Source of the DNA: JANQIO01 sp036351375
GTDB taxonomy: Bacteria; Pseudomonadota; Gammaproteobacteria; Pseudomonadales; Halieaceae
Length of the DNA stretch: 13,505 nt
Assembly: GCA_036351375.1 (NCBI GenBank)
Contig: JAZBOY010000219.1
Coordinates: 1-13,505 of the forward strand
Reading direction: 5' to 3'
Shown piece after piece: positions 6,491 to 13,505 of this stretch. Position numbers and translations under genes: made by a program. The notes beneath the pieces are model-generated. The model was not told the origin of the DNA, made no database searches, and saw only the letters and a list, made by a program, of their open reading frames with translations. Numbering within the stretch: the stretch's first letter is position 1; every line of letters starts with the position of its first letter.

Positions 6491-7789
6491 TTTTTTGGAT
6501 GGCGCGTGGTCGCCGGCAGTTTTGTCTGCATGATGCTCGTGCTCGGGTTTTTCAGCTATACCTTTTCCCTGTTCGTGGTGCCGCTCAGGGAGGAGTTTGG
6601 CGTGGGTCTGGAGCAGGTGATGTACAGCCTGACCCTCGGCACCCTGCTGAGCCTGCTCGTGGGGCCTATCGCCGGCTATCTTATCGACCACCTGTCGGTT
6701 CGCCTGCTGATGACGCTGGGCATGCTGCTGTTCGCCGCGAGTCTGTTTACCATGTCGCGGACCGCCACCATCACCCAGTTCAACCTGGTGTTCGGCTTCA
6801 GCTTTGCCCTGGTCACCGGCATGGCCGGGCCGGTGGCCACCAGCGCTGCAGTGTCGCGTTGGTTTGTCCGTAGCCGCGGCCGTGCACTGGGTATCATGAC
6901 CATCGGTTCTTCCGCGGGCGGCATGTTGCTGCCTGCCATCGCGGCCGGGTGGATCAACAGCGTGGGCTGGCGAGCCGCCATCGTCAACCTGGGCCTTATG
7001 GCCCTGCTGGCAATCCCGTGGGTCTGGTTGAACATCCGCAGCCGCCCTGGGGAGCTGGGAATGGAGCCAGACGGTGACTTGCCTGCGGCCGCTGCAGTGG
7101 ACGGTGCTGCGGCCGAAAAACTGGCGGTGCAGTCGGCGGCGCTGGGGGCTGACAGCGCAGCCAGGGCAGTTGATGCCGCGCCGCTGCAACCCGCGGCGCC
7201 GGGTATGGCGAAAATCCTGCGCAGCGGCGACTTCTGGTTGATCGGTCTCAGTGTCGGCCTGCTGGTTGCGGTCTTCTCTGCCACCCTGTCCAATCTGTCG
7301 CCTTATGCTACCGGCCTCGGCGCGAGCAATGCGGAGGCGTCGACCCTGATCATGGTGCTCGCCATCCACGGCCTCATTGGCAAGCTGCTGTTCGGGGCTG
7401 GCGCCGACCGTTTCCCACTGAAATGGGGCATGTGGGCTGCACAGGGTCTGCTGGTCGTGGCACTACTGATTTTCAGTGCTGAACCGCCGTATTACCTGAT
7501 GATGGCAGGGGCTGTCTGCATGGGCCTCGCCACCGGCGGCCTGCTGCCGGTATGGAACTCAATGACGGCCCAGGTATTCGGCGTAGACAGCTACGGCCGT
7601 GCCATGGGGCTGATGGGCCCTGTCATCACCCTGCTGGTCATGCCCGCCTATCTTTTCGTTGGCCGCATGCACGACGCCCTGGGTAACTACGTGCTCACCC
7701 TGTGGGTTTTTGTCGCACTGATGGTGCTGGCCATCTTGCTGCTGATCCCGCTGCACCTGCCGCGCCATGCTGCAGGTAACGCCGACTGA
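6488..7789 (+). CDS. MFS transporter, monocarboxylate/oxalate-formate antiporter-like
   Basis: 433-aa inner-membrane secondary carrier with about 12 predicted membrane helices in two halves. The N-terminus FFGWRVVAGSF is typical of MFS carriers of the MCT/oxalate-formate antiporter type. Motif A appears between TM2 and TM3 (GYLIDHLSVRLLMTLG, about 63-78), and a second copy-like GAGADRFPLKWG follows TM8. The two halves are joined by a long Ala-rich cytoplasmic loop (about 193-237). Substrate is not readable from the sequence. Carriers of this type often move monocarboxylates or other organic acids. It is the only plus-strand gene. It is divergent from the S9 peptidase and converges without any gap on the alpha/beta hydrolase ending the valine operon, with the two stop codons touching (TGA|TCA). 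A link to export or uptake of branched-chain acid intermediates is possible but unsupported. Confidence 0.93.
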   Translation: MFFGWRVVAGSFVCMMLVLGFFSYTFSLFVVPLREEFGVGLEQVMYSLTLGTLLSLLVGPIAGYLIDHLSVRLLMTLGMLLFAASLFTMSRTATITQFNLVFGFSFALVTGMAGPVATSAAVSRWFVRSRGRALGIMTIGSSAGGMLLPAIAAGWINSVGWRAAIVNLGLMALLAIPWVWLNIRSRPGELGMEPDGDLPAAAAVDGAAAEKLAVQSAALGADSAARAVDAAPLQPAAPGMAKILRSGDFWLIGLSVGLLVAVFSATLSNLSPYATGLGASNAEASTLIMVLAIHGLIGKLLFGAGADRFPLKWGMWAAQGLLVVALLIFSAEPPYYLMMAGAVCMGLATGGLLPVWNSMTAQVFGVDSYGRAMGLMGPVITLLVMPAYLFVGRMHDALGNYVLTLWVFVALMVLAILLLIPLHLPRHAAGNAD

Positions 7790-7794
7790 TCAGT
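7785..7794. other. Abutting convergent stop codons in a 10-bp palindrome
   Basis: ACTGATCAGT is a perfect palindrome formed where the carrier's TGA (7787-7789) meets the complement of the hydrolase's TGA (7790-7792). There is no space for an intergenic terminator, and none with a T-tract is visible near it. Confidence 0.7.
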
Positions 7795-8620
7795 GGGCAA
7801 GCGCGTCCAGCAGGATCCTGTTGACCGCGGCCGGCACTTCGTACATCGCCCAGTGACCTACTCCCGGCAGTAACTCAAATCCAGCACCCGTATCCTCGAG
7901 CAGCGCTGCGCGGCTCGCCAGGAACGCCTCGCCCCCGGCAGTGGCATCGACGCTGCCCCAGGCACAATGAACCGGCGCGGTGGCGGAGGCTAGCGCCAGC
8001 CTGAAATCATCGGTGCGAGACAGGCCACGGCTGTTGAAGCGAGCCCGGGCGAGGTTTTCGGCGTGCAGGCTGATGGCGAGCTCATCGATAGAGAACTCCG
8101 GGCTGAACATCAACGCGCGAAGGTTGGCCTTGTGAACCGGCGCCGACTGTTCCCAGCCGGTAGTCGCCGGCGGTGGCGGTGACAGTGGTACCTGTACATG
8201 CAGCTCACCCCAGCCGGCCGCGCCAATGGCGATGAAACGTCGGCAACGATTGCCAAGACGTTGCGCCAGGCGGATGCCAACCATAGCCCCGAAGCTGAAG
8301 CCCGCAAGGTACACCTCGGCACCGTCGGGCCATAAATCGTCGAGCCCGGCCAGAACCCGGTCCGCGAAATCGGCGGGTCTCGCCGCGGCCGAAATATCCG
8401 CTGACGCTCCCAGTCCCGGCAGGTCCAGGGTCCAGAGCTCGCAGTGCTCGCGCAAACCTTCGATATTGGCAAACCAGTGGTTCCAGCTACCGAAGCCGCC
8501 GTGCAATAGCAGCAGCCGAGGGCCGGCCTGGCTCCATTGTTGCCAGGCAAGTCCCGGAGTCTGGTGAAGCTCAGCGGTGGCCAGCAGCGCGTCGACCTGC
8601 CGCCGCGCGGCCGGCGTCAT
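7790..8620 (-). CDS. Alpha/beta-fold hydrolase
   Basis: 276-aa soluble hydrolase without a signal peptide. Fold landmarks are complete: oxyanion-loop LLHGGFGSW (HGG at 40-42), nucleophile S109 in AGFSFGAM, acid D225 in WGSVDAT and H256 in GVGHWAMY. A cap region lies about 140-205. It is the last gene of the valine/isobutyrate operon: its ATG overlaps the mmsB stop as ATGA, so the two are translationally coupled. The standard pathway has no step for it. It may hydrolyse an ester or thioester side product, or release CoA from a blocked intermediate. The substrate cannot be named from sequence. The neighbouring 3-hydroxyisobutyryl-CoA hydrolase already covers the pathway's own CoA-release step, so this is an accessory function. 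Its stop touches the stop of the convergent MFS gene. Confidence 0.92.
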   Translation of the reverse strand: MTPAARRQVDALLATAELHQTPGLAWQQWSQAGPRLLLLHGGFGSWNHWFANIEGLREHCELWTLDLPGLGASADISAAARPADFADRVLAGLDDLWPDGAEVYLAGFSFGAMVGIRLAQRLGNRCRRFIAIGAAGWGELHVQVPLSPPPPATTGWEQSAPVHKANLRALMFSPEFSIDELAISLHAENLARARFNSRGLSRTDDFRLALASATAPVHCAWGSVDATAGGEAFLASRAALLEDTGAGFELLPGVGHWAMYEVPAAVNRILLDALAH

Positions 8621-9510
8621 TCGGACTGGAGTTTTTCGAGGATGCTGGAGAAGTCGCGCGCGCCGCTGCCGTCCTTCTGGTGCTCCTCATAGAGGTCGCG
8701 CGCCAGCCGGCCCATGGGATTGTCGAAGCCGGCGCCATCGGCAATGGCCATGGCCAGGCCCAGGTCCTTCACCATCAGGTCAACCATGAAGCCGGGCTTG
8801 TAGTCGTTGCTGGCCGGGGCGGTGGCCATCACCCCCGGGTAGGGGTTGTAGACCTCCAGCGACCAGTTGCGGCCAGAGCTGGCCAGCATGATCTCGGACA
8901 GCACCGCCGGGTCGAGGCCATGGCGGGCGCCCATCTCCAGCGCTTCGCTGGTGCCGATCATATGGATCGCCAGCAGCATATTGTTGCAGCCCTTGGCCAC
9001 CTGGCCCGCACCGGCCGGCCCGGCGTGAAAAATATTCTTGCCCATGTCGGCGAGGATCAGCCTCGCTTTCTCAAACGTCTCCGCTTCACCGCCACACATG
9101 AAGGCCAGGGTTCCGGCCGAGGCTGCCGCCACGCCGCCGGAGACCGGGGCATCCATGAAGCCGATGCCCATCTCCTTGGCGGCCAGGCCCACCTCGCGGG
9201 CGGTTTCGGCGTCGATGGTGCTGCAATCCAGCACTGTCGTGCTGTTGTCGAGCAGTGACAGCAGGCCGTCATTGCTGTCGCCCAGGTAGGTGGCGCGGAC
9301 ATGCTTGCCGGCCGGCAGCATGGTAATCACATAGTCGACTCCAGCGACAGCATCAGCGGCAGAGTCGGCCACGCGGGCGCCGGCGGATTGCAGATCCGCG
9401 CAGGCCTCCGGCACCAGGTCGAACACAGTGACGGTGTGCCCGGCGGCGACGAGGTTTTTCGCCATGGGGCCGCCCATGTTGCCGAGGCCAATGAATGCGA
9501 CTGTTGCCAT
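8617..9510 (-). CDS. mmsB: 3-hydroxyisobutyrate dehydrogenase
   Basis: 297-aa NAD-dependent beta-hydroxyacid dehydrogenase, full family length. It oxidises 3-hydroxyisobutyrate to methylmalonate semialdehyde in valine catabolism. The N-terminal Rossmann motif is FIGLGNMGGPMAKNL (GxGxxG at 8-13), the substrate-binding motif DAPVSGG lies at 120-126, and the catalytic lysine is K173 in GAGQVAKGCNNML, with N177 also conserved. ATG 9510 is preceded by AAAGGAG at a 7-base spacing. It lies 26 bases after the 3-hydroxyisobutyryl-CoA hydrolase gene, whose product is this enzyme's substrate, which supports the specific assignment over related enzymes such as tartronate semialdehyde reductase. The stop overlaps the following hydrolase gene by 4 bases. 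Confidence 0.95.
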   Translation of the reverse strand: MATVAFIGLGNMGGPMAKNLVAAGHTVTVFDLVPEACADLQSAGARVADSAADAVAGVDYVITMLPAGKHVRATYLGDSNDGLLSLLDNSTTVLDCSTIDAETAREVGLAAKEMGIGFMDAPVSGGVAAASAGTLAFMCGGEAETFEKARLILADMGKNIFHAGPAGAGQVAKGCNNMLLAIHMIGTSEALEMGARHGLDPAVLSEIMLASSGRNWSLEVYNPYPGVMATAPASNDYKPGFMVDLMVKDLGLAMAIADGAGFDNPMGRLARDLYEEHQKDGSGARDFSSILEKLQSE

Positions 9511-9517
9511 GATCTTT

Positions 9518-9524
9518 CTCCTTT
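9518..9524 (-). promoter_or_regulatory. Strong ribosome binding site for mmsB
   Basis: AAAGGAG on the minus strand, 7 bases ahead of ATG 9510. It is in the only clear intergenic gap (26 bases) among the downstream operon genes, so mmsB probably has independent translation initiation while the other junctions overlap. Confidence 0.7.
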
Positions 9525-9536
9525 CGGCGCCGGGGC

Positions 9537-10637
9537 TTATAAATCGGCCAGTGGGTTATCGGGCCAGAGCGGGGCGAAGAAATTGTCCAGCACGTCTTCG
9601 GGCACCTCGCGGGAACTCGGGTACGCCCACTGGGGATTGCGGTCCTTGTCGATCAGCAGGGCGCGCACGCCCTCGGCGAACTCCGGGTGCCGGACGATGT
9701 TGGTCACCAGCTGGATTTCTGCCTGGAATACCTCGCGCAGGCTGGCATGCCGGGTCTCCCAGAGCTGGCGGTGAATCCAGCGCGCCGCCAGCTTGCTGCC
9801 GTGGGCCAGACTGTCCCGGGCCTTTGCCAGCCAGGGGTCCTCGGTGTCGAGGCCGGTAATGTTGTCGATGATGTCGTGAATGGAATCGCCGTCGCAGAGC
9901 CGGCCGATGGCCGCCAGGTGTGGCTCCACCTGCCCCGCCGGCAGGCTGCCGATACTCTTGTCGGAAAACGGCCGCAGGGCATGGCGCACTGCCGCGTGGG
10001 CGTCGCCGCTGAGGTCCTGGGCCAACAGGGCCTGGAGCACCGCGTCCTTGTGCTCGCTACTGATAAAGCGGTCGGCAATACCGGCGAAGATGGCATCAGC
10101 GGCATTGACGCTGGCGCCGGTCAGTGCCAGGAATTCACCGGACTTGCCGGGCATATGGTTGAGGAACCAGCTGCCGCCGACATCGGGGAACAGGGCAATG
10201 GTCACCTCGGGCATGGCGATGCGCGTTTTCTCGGTGACGATGCGGTGAGAGCACCCCGCCATCACTCCCAGGCCACCACCCATTACAATCCCGTGCCCCC
10301 AGCACACCAGCGGCTTGGGCCAGGTGTGCAGGGTGTAGTTCATGCGATATTCGCGGGCAAAAAAGGTCTCAGCGTATTCGCAGGGGCCGCCCGGGGTGGC
10401 CACCGCCGAAGCGTGCAGGGCCTGCACGTCGCCGCCGGCACAGAAGGCTTTCTCACCGACCGCGTCAATAAATACCGCGGCAATCTCGTCATCGTCGACC
10501 CACAGGTCGAGCTGCGCCTGCAGCAGGTCGACCATCTCCAGGGTCAGCGAGTTGAGGGTGGACTCGACGTTGAGAGTGATGCGGCCGAGTTTGCCACCGG
10601 CCGTCTCCAGCGTCTCGAACAGGACCGGTGCACTCAT
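9537..10637 (-). CDS. 3-hydroxyisobutyryl-CoA hydrolase
   Basis: 366-aa cytoplasmic crotonase-fold enzyme that removes CoA from 3-hydroxyisobutyryl-CoA, giving free 3-hydroxyisobutyrate. It is about 100 residues longer than ordinary enoyl-CoA hydratases, as expected for HIBCH. The oxyanion-hole segments are FCAGGDVQ (65-72) and GIVMGGGLGVM (116-126). The hallmark MPEVTIALFPDVGGSWFLN carries the two acidic residues E144 and D152 used by this hydrolase family, and the GGSW signature distinguishes it from hydratases. Its ATG shares one base with the stop of the preceding hydratase gene (TGATG). The next gene downstream is mmsB, which consumes its product. Some annotations label such genes enoyl-CoA hydratase/isomerase; the motif and neighbours argue for hydrolase. 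Confidence 0.94.
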   Translation of the reverse strand: MSAPVLFETLETAGGKLGRITLNVESTLNSLTLEMVDLLQAQLDLWVDDDEIAAVFIDAVGEKAFCAGGDVQALHASAVATPGGPCEYAETFFAREYRMNYTLHTWPKPLVCWGHGIVMGGGLGVMAGCSHRIVTEKTRIAMPEVTIALFPDVGGSWFLNHMPGKSGEFLALTGASVNAADAIFAGIADRFISSEHKDAVLQALLAQDLSGDAHAAVRHALRPFSDKSIGSLPAGQVEPHLAAIGRLCDGDSIHDIIDNITGLDTEDPWLAKARDSLAHGSKLAARWIHRQLWETRHASLREVFQAEIQLVTNIVRHPEFAEGVRALLIDKDRNPQWAYPSSREVPEDVLDNFFAPLWPDNPLADL

Positions 10638-11425
10638 CAGGCGTTCTTCCAGACCGGCTTGCGCTTCTCCAGGAAGGCGTTGACGCCCTCCTTCTGGTCT
10701 TCGGTACCGAACAGGTCGACAAACTTCTCGCGCTCGTAGGGGAACGCCTGCTCGGTGGCTTTATCACGAGCCTGGTGGATAAGCTCCTTGCAGGAAGTCA
10801 CCGAAATCGGGCTCTGCTCACCGACCTGCGCGGCCAGAGCCAGGGCACGTTCTCTGGCGCCCCCGGTGGGCACCACTTCTTCCACCAGGCCAATCTTTTC
10901 CGCGGTGGCCGCATTGACGCGCTCGCCGCAGAGGATCATCTTCTTGGCCCAGCCCTCGCCACACAGCCAGGCCAGACGCTGGGTGCCGCCGGCGCAGGGC
11001 AACAGGCCCACCTTGGCCTCGGGCAGCGCCATCTGCGCCTGCTCCTCGGCGATGCGAATATCACAGGCCAGCGCCACTTCGAGCCCACCGCCCATGGCGA
11101 AGCCGTTGATGGCGGCGATGCTGACGCCGCGGAAATCCGCCAGGCATTCAAAACCCTCACCGAAGTATTGCGCCATATCGCGAGCCGTGTCGGGGCTGCC
11201 GTCGGCGAACAGCTTGAGGTCGGCGCCGGCGGAGAAGAACTTCTCTCCCGCACCGGTCAGTACCAGCGCCCAGATGTCGCGGTCGGCGTTGAGCTTCTCG
11301 ATCAGGTCCTTCAGCGCCGGCAGGCTCTCGGTATCCCAGGTATTGGCCGCCGGGTTGTCGATGGTGATCAGGGCCGTGTGGTCGATGATCTCAACCTTCA
11401 GCTTGTCCGATGTGCTCACAGTCAT
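10637..11425 (-). CDS. Enoyl-CoA hydratase (probable methacrylyl-CoA hydratase)
   Basis: 262-aa crotonase. Both catalytic glutamates are present: E116 in MGGGLEVALACD and E136 in LPEAKVGLLPCAGGTQRL. The first oxyanion segment is FSAGADLKLF (64-73). In this operon the likely reaction is hydration of methacrylyl-CoA to 3-hydroxyisobutyryl-CoA, between the acyl-CoA dehydrogenase and the CoA hydrolase. ATG 11425 overlaps the dehydrogenase stop by 4 bases (ATGA), and the protein from there aligns naturally with the family N-terminus. The frame extends upstream to 11596, but this adds 57 residues antisense-like in composition within the dehydrogenase gene and was rejected. The PCAGG in place of the common PGAGG is a recognised subfamily form, not a defect. 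A broader acyl chain specificity cannot be excluded. Confidence 0.94.
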   Translation of the reverse strand: MTVSTSDKLKVEIIDHTALITIDNPAANTWDTESLPALKDLIEKLNADRDIWALVLTGAGEKFFSAGADLKLFADGSPDTARDMAQYFGEGFECLADFRGVSIAAINGFAMGGGLEVALACDIRIAEEQAQMALPEAKVGLLPCAGGTQRLAWLCGEGWAKKMILCGERVNAATAEKIGLVEEVVPTGGARERALALAAQVGEQSPISVTSCKELIHQARDKATEQAFPYEREKFVDLFGTEDQKEGVNAFLEKRKPVWKNA

Positions 11426-12582
11426 TGAATCACCTCCAGGGCTCCTTCCATTAGCAGACGGCGGGAGATGATTACCCGCATGATTTCGTTGGTACCTTCC
11501 AGGATCTGGTGCACCCGCGTGTCGCGCACATGGCGCTCCATCGGGTACTCCTTGATATAGCCGTAACCGCCGTAGAGCTGCAGGGCGTCGTTGCACACCT
11601 CAAAGCCCACATCGGTGGCGAAGCGCTTGGCCATCGCGCAGTAGGTGGTGGCCTGGGAATCCTTGTTATCCAGTTTCCAGGCCGCGAGCCGGATCATCTG
11701 CCGGGCCGCCACCAGGTCGGTGGCCATGTCGGCCAGCTTGAACTGGGTGGCCTGGAAATCGGCAATGGTCGTGTTGAACTGCTTGCGCTCCTGCACATAG
11801 GCCACTGCTTCTTCCAGCGCCTGCTGGGCAGTGCCCACGCTGCAGGTGGCAATATTGATGCGGCCGCCATCCAGGCCTTCCATGGCGATCGCGAAGCCCT
11901 GGCCCTCTTCGCCGAGGCGATTGGCCTGCGGCACCCGCACGTTGTCAAAGGTCACCATGCGAGTGGGCTGGGCCTTCCAGCCCATTTTCTCTTCGTTCTT
12001 GCCGTAGCCGACGCCCTCGGCATCGGCAGGAATGAGTACCGCGGTCACCCCCCTGGGGCCGGCATCGCCGGTACGCAGCATGACCACCAGCACGTCGGTT
12101 TCACCGGCGCCGCTGATGAACACCTTGCTGCCGTTGACGATGTAGTCGTCACCGTCGGCGGCGGCGCTGGTGCGCAGGCTGCCCGCATCGGAACCGGCAC
12201 CCGGTTCGGTCAGACAGTAGGAAGCGAGTTTGCTACCCATCACCAGGTCCGGGCACCACTGGTCGATGACCTCCTGGCGGCAGTACTTGCCGATCATGCT
12301 GGTGGCCATGTTGTGGATAGTCAGGAAAGCGGCGGTGGTGGTACAGCCCTTGGCCAACTCCTCGACAATCAGGCTGGCGTCCAGCCGCGACAGGGCGAGA
12401 CCACCGGCAGATTCCGGCGTGTACATGCCCATGAAGCCCAGCTCACCGGCCTGCGCCAGTGCCTCCACCGGGAAGTGCGAGGTCGCATCCCACTCGGCGG
12501 CCTTCGGTGCCAGGACACCTTCGGAAAAGGCACGGGCGCTGTCGACGAACGCCTGCTGGTCGTCGGAAAGCGCAAAATCCAT
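11422..12582 (-). CDS. Acyl-CoA dehydrogenase (probable isobutyryl-CoA dehydrogenase)
   Basis: 386-aa FAD-dependent acyl-CoA dehydrogenase, full length. The flavin-binding signature YCLTEPGAGSD lies at 122-132. The C-terminal signature runs from LQLYGGYGYIKEYPMER to the active-site segment ILEGTNEIMR, where E362 is the expected catalytic base in the position used by short-chain and isobutyryl-CoA dehydrogenases rather than the isovaleryl type. In this operon it would oxidise isobutyryl-CoA to methacrylyl-CoA and pass electrons to ETF. It starts 5 bases after the acylating aldehyde dehydrogenase stop and overlaps the hydratase start by 4 bases. Substrate assignment rests on the downstream HIBCH and mmsB genes; 2-methylbutyryl-CoA or butyryl-CoA activity is possible. 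Confidence 0.94.
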   Translation of the reverse strand: MDFALSDDQQAFVDSARAFSEGVLAPKAAEWDATSHFPVEALAQAGELGFMGMYTPESAGGLALSRLDASLIVEELAKGCTTTAAFLTIHNMATSMIGKYCRQEVIDQWCPDLVMGSKLASYCLTEPGAGSDAGSLRTSAAADGDDYIVNGSKVFISGAGETDVLVVMLRTGDAGPRGVTAVLIPADAEGVGYGKNEEKMGWKAQPTRMVTFDNVRVPQANRLGEEGQGFAIAMEGLDGGRINIATCSVGTAQQALEEAVAYVQERKQFNTTIADFQATQFKLADMATDLVAARQMIRLAAWKLDNKDSQATTYCAMAKRFATDVGFEVCNDALQLYGGYGYIKEYPMERHVRDTRVHQILEGTNEIMRVIISRRLLMEGALEVIQ

Positions 12583-12587
12583 GGTGT

Positions 12588-13505
12588 TCAGTCCCCGGCC
12601 TTGTCGTCGAACTTCGCCATCACCTCGGCGCCGAACAGCTCGATGTCCTCCGGGATGGCCTTGTTGACCGCCAGCGGCTTGGACACCCAGGTCTCGTTGA
12701 TCAGGTCGCGCCAGGTGATGTTATTGTTGGTGCCGTTACCACCCCAGGAGCCGCAGCCCAGCGAGAAGGTCTGGCGCATGCCGTTCCACAGGTTGCCGCT
12801 GTTGGAGGCCGACTGGGGCTGGTTGACCATGACACGTGAAGTGCGGGTGCCGTTGGCAAACGTGAGAATGTTGTCGTCACTGTAGCTATAGATGCCGCAG
12901 GAGTGTCCCTGGCCCTGGTAGGCCTGGATCTCGTTGGTCAGGGCAACCGCCTCGTCGATGTCCGCCACCTTGTAAAGGGCCATGGTCACCGAGAGCTTCT
13001 CGCCGGAGAAGGGGTAATCCGGACCGGCACCGGTTTCCGGCACGATCAGGAACTGCTTCCCCTCCGGCAGCTCGATGCCGGCCATGCCGGCAATCTTGTG
13101 GGCCGGCTGGGCGACGATGTCCACATTCAGGTGGCCGTCTTTCCAGATGGTATTCTGGAGCTTCTTCTTCTCGTCTTCATCCAGCAGGTAGCCGCCCTCG
13201 CGCTGCAGCTTGACCAGCATCTCATCGTAGATGGAGGCGAACAGCAGCACCGAGTTATCGGAAGAGCAGGAGGCAGCCAGGTCCAGGGTCTTGGACACGC
13301 GGATTTTTTCGGCGGCTTCGTCCAGGTCGGCGGTGTCGTCCACCGTGATCACGGCGTTGCCGACACCGACACCCAGCGCCGGCGTGCCGGAAGAGTAGGC
13401 CGCAGTCACCATGGCGGCGCCGCCGGTGGCCAGCACCCGGTCGCACTGGCGCATCAGCTCGTGGGTGAGCTCCAGTGAGGGCGTCTCGATGGCCAGCACC
13501 AGGTC
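12588..13505 (-). CDS. CoA-acylating aldehyde dehydrogenase, AdhE/EutE/SauS type (5' end beyond window)
   Basis: 305 C-terminal residues are visible. The frame is open through the right edge and about 150-170 residues are probably missing. It belongs to the acylating aldehyde dehydrogenases that make acyl-CoA from an aldehyde with NAD(P)+ and CoA. Evidence: LATGGAAMVTAAYSSGTPA, the GVGVGNAVITVD segment, catalytic Cys at codon 13268-13266 in LAASCSSDNSV, and the tail LGCGSWGGNGTNNNITW, close to the AdhE aldehyde domain and sulfoacetaldehyde dehydrogenases. It is not the ALDH6-type MmsA normally found in valine clusters. Located 5 bases ahead of the acyl-CoA dehydrogenase, it could supply isobutyryl-CoA from isobutyraldehyde or convert methylmalonate semialdehyde to propionyl-CoA. 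A role unrelated to valine (e.g. sulfoacetaldehyde) is possible. The visible M at 13499 is internal (codon in DLVLAIE), not a start. Confidence 0.9.
   Translation of the reverse strand, partial: DLVLAIETPSLELTHELMRQCDRVLATGGAAMVTAAYSSGTPALGVGVGNAVITVDDTADLDEAAEKIRVSKTLDLAASCSSDNSVLLFASIYDEMLVKLQREGGYLLDEDEKKKLQNTIWKDGHLNVDIVAQPAHKIAGMAGIELPEGKQFLIVPETGAGPDYPFSGEKLSVTMALYKVADIDEAVALTNEIQAYQGQGHSCGIYSYSDDNILTFANGTRTSRVMVNQPQSASNSGNLWNGMRQTFSLGCGSWGGNGTNNNITWRDLINETWVSKPLAVNKAIPEDIELFGAEVMAKFDDKAGD

Noticed and set aside
6350..7369. Upstream extension of the S9 peptidase frame to a 1017-aa protein
   Set aside because: The added 340 residues are antisense to the MFS gene and low-complexity in composition. 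A clean signal peptide starts at 6349.
10973..11020. Cys in the hydratase PCAGGTQ motif as a damaged active site
   Set aside because: Both catalytic glutamates are intact, and PCAGG is a known form in this subfamily together with the GEGWAKKMILCGERV segment.
11426..11596. Earlier ATG at 11596 for the enoyl-CoA hydratase
   Set aside because: It would overlap the dehydrogenase gene by 175 bases with atypical residues. ATG 11425 gives the usual family N-terminus and an ATGA overlap.
9687..12885. Long plus-strand frames at 9687-10739, 10628-11428 and 11509-12885
   Set aside because: They mirror the crotonase, hydratase and dehydrogenase genes, whose catalytic motifs are intact on the minus strand.
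1..13505. tRNA, rRNA, CRISPR, insertion sequence or attachment site
   Set aside because: No array-like repeats, transposase-like frames, terminal inverted repeats or RNA-gene signatures were seen. Gene coverage is almost continuous.

Overview
The window is GC-rich, densely packed bacterial chromosome with no RNA genes, mobile elements or CRISPR. Every gene except one lies on the minus strand. The gene families (a complete valine/isobutyrate catabolic operon, an exported S9 peptidase, an MFS carrier, a PhoP/PhoQ-like two-component pair) suggest a marine-type gammaproteobacterium, perhaps near Halieaceae/Cellvibrionales. That placement is inferred from gene style and base composition, not from a phylogenetic marker.

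Region 1 (1-4213) is an envelope signalling locus. A probable four-gene operon reads leftwards: a His-rich glycine-zipper exported protein (4150-3530), a small exported PepSY-like protein (3546-3232), an OmpR/PhoP-family response regulator (3231-2545) and a PhoQ-like sensor kinase (2529-1123). The first two genes overlap, the next junction is TAG directly followed by ATG, and 15 bases separate regulator and kinase. After a 106-base gap comes an unrecognised exported protein (1016 to beyond the left edge). Two matching 18-bp direct repeats with 11-bp phasing (coding strand RTTCAGS-AAYY-RTTCAGS) sit 45 and 48 bases upstream of the first operon gene and of the unrecognised gene. The simplest reading is that this regulator controls its own operon and that gene.

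Region 2 (4238-7789) holds an exported prolyl-oligopeptidase-type S9 peptidase (6349-4316, followed by a hairpin) and, divergent from it across 138 bases, an MFS carrier (6488-7789).

Region 3 (7790-13505) is a tightly coupled minus-strand operon for the lower valine/isobutyrate pathway: a CoA-acylating aldehyde dehydrogenase (5' end outside the window), acyl-CoA dehydrogenase, enoyl-CoA hydratase, 3-hydroxyisobutyryl-CoA hydrolase, 3-hydroxyisobutyrate dehydrogenase (mmsB) and an alpha/beta hydrolase. Together the middle four would turn isobutyryl-CoA into methylmalonate semialdehyde. The aldehyde dehydrogenase is of the AdhE/EutE/SauS type rather than the usual MmsA family and could act at either end of the route. 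The operon promoter lies beyond the right edge.

The most novel-looking item is the region 1 locus: effector genes placed ahead of their regulator, a linked target gene, a shared operator/promoter layout, and exported parts that each carry exactly two cysteines.
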